Shown one piece after another: positions 58,194 through 64,000 of a DNA stretch of 64,000 bases (its first letter is position 1; every line of letters begins with the position of its first letter). Made by a program: the position numbers and the translations under genes. The stretch is from contig NC_051445.1 in NCBI RefSeq assembly GCF_001649575.2, forward strand, positions 12,712,099-12,776,098, written 5' to 3'. Source of the DNA: Kryptolebias marmoratus. Lineage: Eukaryota; Chordata; Actinopteri; Cyprinodontiformes; Rivulidae. A model generated the notes under the pieces. It saw only the letters and a program-made list of their open reading frames with translations. It did not search any database and was not told where the DNA came from.

Positions 58194-59094
58194 CATGGAA
58201 AGTATATAAAGCCCCTGTGTTTTCTTTAATTCTGGATCCTAGTTGTGGTGACCTTCACTTGAGGAAAAAGAACGTAGAACTGAAGATGATTTGTTTAAAA
58301 TTGCAGAAGGCTGGAGGAGGGCGAGAAGAAGCAGCTCAACACATGGAACCAGTCTGCAAACAAACAAACTAACAAAAACAAAACAAAAAGAAACATATTC
58401 ATCAGCTTACAAAATGTGGAACTTGATTACACACAACAGATGCAAATACAGAAAAAAATAGCACATAAATATATATATTTTTTTAAATCCAAGTGTTTCC
58501 GGACACATGTACACTAAGAAAAATACAAAAATAAACATTATATTGGAAAAAATATTCCTTTTATAAGCTACAAACTGAAAACAAATAGGTCTCAATCAGC
58601 TCAGTTACTTTTTTTAACTTTCCTGGAAATGTTAACCACTGTTTTGCCATTTGCACAGTTTCTATATTTGCATGTGTTTTGCGTTTTTGTTGTGCGACTC
58701 ACTGTTAACATCTTTTATGTCTATTTGTAGACCATATTTTGTGTAGTTTATTTATGTCGAATTTATTTTTAACCTGTAGCCTTTTATTTTTAGCTTTCAG
58801 GATGATCATGTATTCAATGTTTTTATTTTTCGCTTTAAAGTTATAATGCATTTAGGCTCATTTTGCCTCTGCACAGTTGTTTCAAATGTACCTCCACTTA
58901 TGGCTCATTCTATGCGTGGCTTAAGAGGTGTTGATTGCTTGAGTATATCAACACCCAAACCTGTAAAGGCTGTCGGCTGATCATACTTCTAACCAGTTCA
59001 GGCAGCCATCATTTGTTTACATTTTTGTTAAAAAATCCTAAAGTGGCATTCTCCTTTGGAAAGAAAAGGGAGTCATCCTGATGCCTATTTGAAC
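58194..59094. other. Intergenic DNA
   Basis: AT-rich, nothing recognised. Confidence 0.5.
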
Positions 59095-59204
59095 AAAACA
59101 CTGAAAAGTCAAAATGTTTATCACCCACCACTTTTCATGCCAGATTTTTTTCAGTAATTTAAGATCATCTTACGTTGAGAAATGATAGTTATATATGATT
59201 TGTT
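59095..59204 (+). repeat. R1 repeat, left part (split copy)
   Basis: CACCCACCACTTTTCATGCC, then AAGATCATCTTACGTTGAG and AATGATAGTTATA: the left third of R1, breaking off at about 59204 where mariner-like sequence begins. Confidence 0.65.
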
Positions 59205-59814
59205 TGAATGCAACCCTATTCTCCCACTTTCAACTCCTTGAAAGTGGATTGGTTGTCGTGGGCCAGTTGAATGGCCCCCAAGGTGTCCCGATCCGACCCC
59301 CTTAGGCTTTTATCTTTGGGGTCATCTGAAGGCGATTGTCTATGCTGTGAAGATACAAGATGTGCAGCACCTGAAACTACGGATACTGGAAGCCTGTGCT
59401 AGCATTTCTCCTGTGGTGTTGCTATCAGTGTGTGAAGAGTGGGAGAAGAGGGTTGCATTGACAATCCAATACAACGGGCAGCACTTTGAACACATTTTAT
59501 AAGTGGTGAGAAACTTGTAAATAACTCATGAAAGAATAAGGTTACAATAAAACCAAGCACACCATTGTTTTTCTTGTAAAATTTCCAATAAGTTTGATGT
59601 GTCACATGACCCTCTTCCCATTGAAAAAACAAAAGTTGGATCCAAAATGGCCGACTTCAAAATGGCCACCATGGTCACCACCCATCTTGAAATGTTTCCC
59701 CCGTCCCATATGCTAATGTGCCACAAACAGGAAGTTAATATCACCAACCATTCCCATTTTATTAAGGTGTATCCATATAAATGGCCCACCCTGTTCAGTA
59801 TGATACTGTATCTC
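59205..59814 (+). mobile_element. Tc1/mariner-superfamily element remnant
   Basis: A transposase tail (59242-59502) is followed by a recognisable fish repeat stretch AAAATGGCCGACTTCAAAAT, GGCCACCATGGTCACC and CATATAAATGGCCCACCCTG. It sits between two parts of an R1 copy. Termini are not clearly defined. Confidence 0.55.
59242..59502 (+). pseudogene. C-terminal fragment of a DDE transposase
   Basis: 86 codons open to TAA at 59500-59502, with an in-frame TGA at 59239 just before. It encodes KWIGCRGPVEWPPRC, PDPTPLGFYLWGHLK, VQHLKLRILEACASI and YNGQHFEHIL. The WPPRSPDLTPLDFFLWGHLK-type motif is the hallmark around and after the last catalytic residue in a mariner-like transposase lineage. The N-terminal and central parts are absent, so it is a dead fragment. 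Confidence 0.75.
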
Positions 59815-59900
59815 ATGAATCATTGGAAACATTTGTCTTATAGTCATTTTTGTGTTTTTTAAGTTCAGATAGATCGTTGTGATGCTGAACCCATTCTGTT
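59815..59900 (+). repeat. R1 repeat, inner part (split copy)
   Basis: TTATAGTCATTTTTGTGTTTT and AAGTTCAGATAGATCGTTGTGATG correspond to the R1 segment GTTATAGCCATTTTTGTGTTTGC..TTAGCTGTGATG, in the same orientation as the left part at 59095. Confidence 0.5.
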
Positions 59901-62339
59901 CCCAGAGTTGTCCTGGTCGTACCTCCTTAGCAGTCTCTCATTAGGAGAATGGCTCTGCTGTATTATGTCGGATTAATGGGTCTTTTCCGCTCTGTCTTTT
60001 GTTGTCTTATTCAGTGACGTCTTGTGTTTGTTGCCGATGGAATCTCCTGCTGGACGCTGCCCTGTAAGAAGGAAAACGCCTGTCATCGGGTCACGTTGAC
60101 TGTCTTCCAGAGGGACGTCACAAATGCGTCCAACTCCTGCAGCTTTACTGTTCACACCTGGGACACTGTAAATTAGGGGAACCCTCTCTCACACACACAC
60201 AGCCACACTCGCTAATCCAATTAGGACAGTAGTTAATGAGCAGCCTGGCCAGGGCCTCCTCAGACGCACGTTGATCCAATTATTACCGGATGGATTGGCT
60301 GGGCAATCCCTGTGCTTCCCAGCTCAGAGGTACTTAAATGGCACCGGGCCACTGCGTTAGGAGGACACCGCATACGCACGAAGGATTCCCCTGCTATTTT
60401 CATAGACGTATGCGCTAGCTGCGCAGTGAGTCAACTAAGTTGAGAAAGAGGCCATGAAGTAACTTCCACTCAGTCAGCAGAGTTGGAGAGACTGAAAAGA
60501 AAATAATCCAGAAATAAACCGGTGTAGAGTTTCCCTTGGAAATGAACAGGAATAAAAAAAAAAACGACAGGCAGATGAGAGACCTTGGGACGCTGCACTC
60601 ACTCTCCAAACATGCACTCGTGTTCCATGTGCTCAACAACCATTGATCTGATTTGTAGTGAGTGTATGAGTGTGTGCATGTGTGTTTTCTGAGAGGCTCT
60701 CCATTAAACGGTAAACCCGAATGAGGTGCTCTCCAAACAAGGCCACAAATCCACACAGAGGCTCTTACCTCAGTGTGTAGCGAGGCTCTGCGGCAGTTGT
60801 TAGATTCTCTTTTATTCTCGTCTACGCACACTCACGCCGCACGCCATATCAGCGGCGGTCTCGTGCAGCATTATCCAGGACAATGGCGATCCTCTTTTCA
60901 TGTGACGAGCTGCGCTGCGATGTTAAAGTCACGCACTCACACGCGTACTTCATGCAAACAGACAAAAAGCAGTGAAAAGGCTTTTGGTGAGGGAAGGCTT
61001 GTGAAAAGGTGATTGAGCGAACAGGGGGAGTTAGTTGTGTCTGTCATGTGTCATGTCGGGCCCTCCTTTATGCTAATGCTCTATTCATCTGTGTCATAGA
61101 ACGATAATGACTCTCACAGCGCAGCGAGCCTCGCCGGGAGCACTCAGACACAGAATGAAGTTGTTGTTTTTCCTATTCCTTCCTGTCTCAACAATCCTCT
61201 TTGTTTGCTTTCTTCTTTTTTCTTTTTTTTTTACCTCAGTATTTCTTGTTTGTCTTTGTCTTCGTTGTTAATTTTTTGCTTTACCACCTAAATTTCAGTT
61301 TGTTGAAGCAATACTTGAGATGTTTTGAGGTGCAGTTTTGTGAAAAGGTATAAAAAGTGTAAACAACATCTTACCTGTTCTAGATATCTCTTTGAATGGT
61401 TTCAGAGTTTGTTTCTAGTCCGAGCAAAGCTAAGACCAAAGTGGATTGCTGCGGTCTTAAAACAACAAGAAAAAATGTTATAGTAGTACGTGCAAACACA
61501 AGAGCTGGCCAGTAATTTTTTGACAATTTTTTTCCTAACTGTTCTTTTTCAGCTGTGTTTTTTTTTTTTTCAAGACCTACCGCCCACCCCCACTCCCAAA
61601 ATAAAAAAACCCAAAATAAAATAAAATAAATAAACAACCCAGAGCGTTCCAGCGTCTGTTTCTGCTTTCGTAGTTTATTTTGAAAGGATTATAAAGTGGA
61701 AACTATGGTCACGGATGGGCTCATCTTTACTGTCAGAATACGTGCACCCCCACCCACGTCGATCCATTGGGTCATTGAAAATGAAAAGAATAAAAAGATC
61801 CCCTGCTAGCAGAATTAGCAGCAGCACACGTCTTTATACCCGAAGTCAATTTCAATAGAGTTTTTCAGCTGCACAACTTGGGGTGAGTTAACTTTAATCC
61901 GCAGCTATTAATTAATTAACTACCAACAAACTCGTAGAGCGTTTTTACCTAAAAACCACTCCCTAAAAAAAACAACTTTATAAACCTTTACACTACTGTT
62001 TTTTTATAGGGACTAGTTTTGCACTAGTCAGATATTTACATAGAATTATTTGGTTATTTGAACGCTTTGGTTATTTGCAGCCACCTGCAGCACCTCCAAC
62101 GCAGCCTGGGACACTTCCTGGAGGAATATCATAGAATTTCTGCCATGTAAACCATGTAATGTAAAACTGATGGCATTGTAAAGGTTGTCAAGATAGTGTT
62201 CACATGAACCAGTAGAAAATGTTTGAGCTTGGGATTGTTTTAAGATGACAGTGATCCACTTTTTGTCTTGACCCCACTTGGACTAGCTGCTAGTTTTTTA
62301 ATCCAGTCAGAATTAAACTATTTCTACAGGTGTAGATTT
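59901..62339. other. Intergenic DNA
   Basis: No coding exon recognised. It includes a TAAT-rich block (60205-60345, listed), a T-run with TCTTTT repeats at 61212-61231, and A-rich tracts near 61600-61640. Confidence 0.5.
60205..60345. promoter_or_regulatory. Candidate conserved noncoding element (TAAT-rich)
   Basis: Several homeodomain-type words in 140 bp (GCTAATCCAATTAGG, GTTAATGAGCAG, CCAATTATTACCGG, TGGATTGG) with balanced composition, unlike the surrounding repeats. A conjecture from motif density only. Confidence 0.2.
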
Positions 62340-62497
62340 TCAGTCATCCAGGACTTGGTTAAAACAAAAAACAACCGGACTTTTATTCTTTAGCTGAAGA
62401 CGTTTCGCTTCTCTTTTTGAATTGATAAAGCTCCTTGGATGAGAAGCAAAACATCATCAACTACAAAATAAAAGTCCATCTGTTTTTGTTTTTTACA
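62340..62497. repeat. Foldback fish repeat (GAAGACGTTTCGCTTC family)
   Basis: TGAAGACGTTTCGCTTCTC (62395-62413) pairs with GAGAAGCAAAACATCATCA (62441-62459). The outer arms CAACCGGACTTTTATT and AATAAAAGTCCATCTG also pair. This is a common palindromic fish repeat. Confidence 0.75.
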
Positions 62498-64000
62498 TTA
62501 TTTGGATTTAACAATCAAAAGACACTCAAAAAGCTATCTACAACAAGTAAGATAATGTTTGTTCAGAGAAGCCCACTTTAAAAGATCCGAACTATTGCTT
62601 TAAATGTATTTTCTCAACAATCTCCTCCAGTATCCACAGTCTTTATCTGAAAGTGTCTTCATAGGACTCCTGTTTCTCTGGATGACATTACAGTTGTTTT
62701 CAATTGTTTTTAATGATCTCTAACCATTCACTTCCAGTTTCACAATATTTTTACCATGACAATACATCATTTAATCTAAAATGTGTAAGATGAGTGCACA
62801 GTCATAACCTGTTTTGTTTTCAGAGCAGAATTTGTCACATTTGGACATGATGTTTTGGATACAGAGGTGTTCAGTGTGTTTTTCAGAAGTCAACATGACA
62901 CTTCTTACAGCATTTTGGAACATCTGATGAGTTAAAAATACATTTTGGCACCTTTGTAGTGGGGAAAAAAGAAATAAAACTTTGTCTGTGCATTTCATCT
63001 TGTGTTGAATAATGTGTGTAAGCGTAGCTTTAAGTGTCCATTCTCGGACAGCTCCCGGTGCTCCCCAAGTGAGCAGTGTGTGCGAGATGTTGTTCAGTGT
63101 GAGTGAACGGCCCATCTAACATGGAGAGCGAATGGAGAGACCGAGGTTTTTGCTTACGGGGATGTGGGGGAGGAGGGGGGGATAGCACATAGCCCTGGGG
63201 AGGTTTAACCATGTACAATGTGTGTGCGGGTGTGTGTGTTTGTGTGTGTGTGTGTGTGTGTTGGCCTGAAGGGAACTCGGAATGTTGATGCTGATGCGTT
63301 CTGATGGACTCACACACAAACAGACCCTGCCTGTGACTCAGAGACGAGACACTCGTATCCCCTATGGGACAGCCCAAGGAAGACACACACACATGCGCGC
63401 GCACACACACACACACACACTCAAGCAGACTGACAGATTCACACATACACATATGCTTGCCAGGTTAGATATGTTCTGGAGCCACTCATGGACGTTGTTC
63501 TTGCAGGATAGAGGGATTTGTGTGAGGAGGGGAGTGTGGGATCATTCAGACTGTGAGTCTTCCGAGACCCAATCTGCTCTTCAAGCATCTCATTGTGTCT
63601 CAGAATTATTTCTGCAGTGTATTTCTGTGTGAAATTGGATTTGGACGTCTTGGGGGGTTTCTTGCTCACCTCTGGCTCACCCTTATGTTGGCTAAAATGC
63701 ATGTAAGCACAATGACATGTTCTGTTACGTCCTATGGCGTGGGCCGTGAATGGTCGTTATTGAGGGGGCTGTGGGAGTTTTCTGGGTGCCCGATTGACTT
63801 CTCTCAGGGATCTGACGGCAGAGGTTTGGGACAACGACCGGAGGGTTCAGGCTTGATAAAGATGGATGATGAGGCTGAATGAGTAAAAAAAAAAAAAAAA
63901 AAAAAAAATGAGGCGGCACTCAATTTGTAGCTCTGAGCCAAAAACTTTGCCTCATTCTATCCCTGACTTATAATCAGACATTAAAACATGAGTAAAACAC
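62498..64000. other. Intergenic DNA to window end
   Basis: TG tract at 63233-63261, CA tract at 63401-63421, A-run at 63885-63908. Overlapping open frames on both strands at 63030-63882 are driven by CA/TG repeats and show no domain. Confidence 0.5.

Noticed and set aside
63030..63882. Several open frames near the window end
   Set aside because: Driven by CA/TG repeats; no family recognised.

Overview
The window reads as vertebrate, specifically teleost fish, genomic DNA. The only protein-coding gene I can support is nr4a3 (NOR-1), an orphan nuclear receptor of the NR4A family, on the minus strand. Its six coding exons (20287 down to 8209) join in phase into a 590-residue protein. The rest is AT-rich, full of CA/TG microsatellites, and carries Tc1/mariner, hAT and other interspersed repeats that I associate with percomorph fish genomes. 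There is a 948-base assembly gap (15057-16004) inside an nr4a3 intron.

Layout: 1-8 kb is the region downstream of nr4a3, with a degenerate tandem array of a repeat I call R1 (3.76-5.85 kb) and several microsatellites. 8.0-27.1 kb is the nr4a3 transcription unit: coding exons at 8209-8471, 10184-10362, 13119-13318, 13414-13577, 14181-14310 and 19451-20289; two inferred noncoding 5' exons at 23528-23680 and about 26606-26940; and a promoter near 26.96-27.04 kb with a TATA-like box and three CRE-type sites. A second TATA/NRF-1 promoter-like segment lies in the intron at 21.3-21.5 kb.

27-64 kb holds no gene I recognise. It contains an isolated CpG-rich, CCAAT/GC-box segment at 29.15-29.85 kb that looks like a promoter without an assigned gene. 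It also carries about a dozen more R1 copies in both orientations, one related R2 element (42.7-42.9 kb), a hAT MITE with perfect 8-bp target-site duplication (34.02-34.18 kb), a telomere-like repeat (35.9-36.2 kb), a CTAAAAG minisatellite (42.0-42.6 kb), a decayed Tc1 element (56.9-58.2 kb) and a transposase tail (59.2-59.5 kb).

The most unusual items are the R1 family itself (terminal inverted repeats, a pairing-conserved hairpin at one border and an architecture shared with R2), an AUG-free 98-codon open frame running through both 5' leader exons into the nr4a3 start codon, and a changed C-terminal helix in the receptor. All family names and comparisons come from reading the sequence and from memory; no searches were run.
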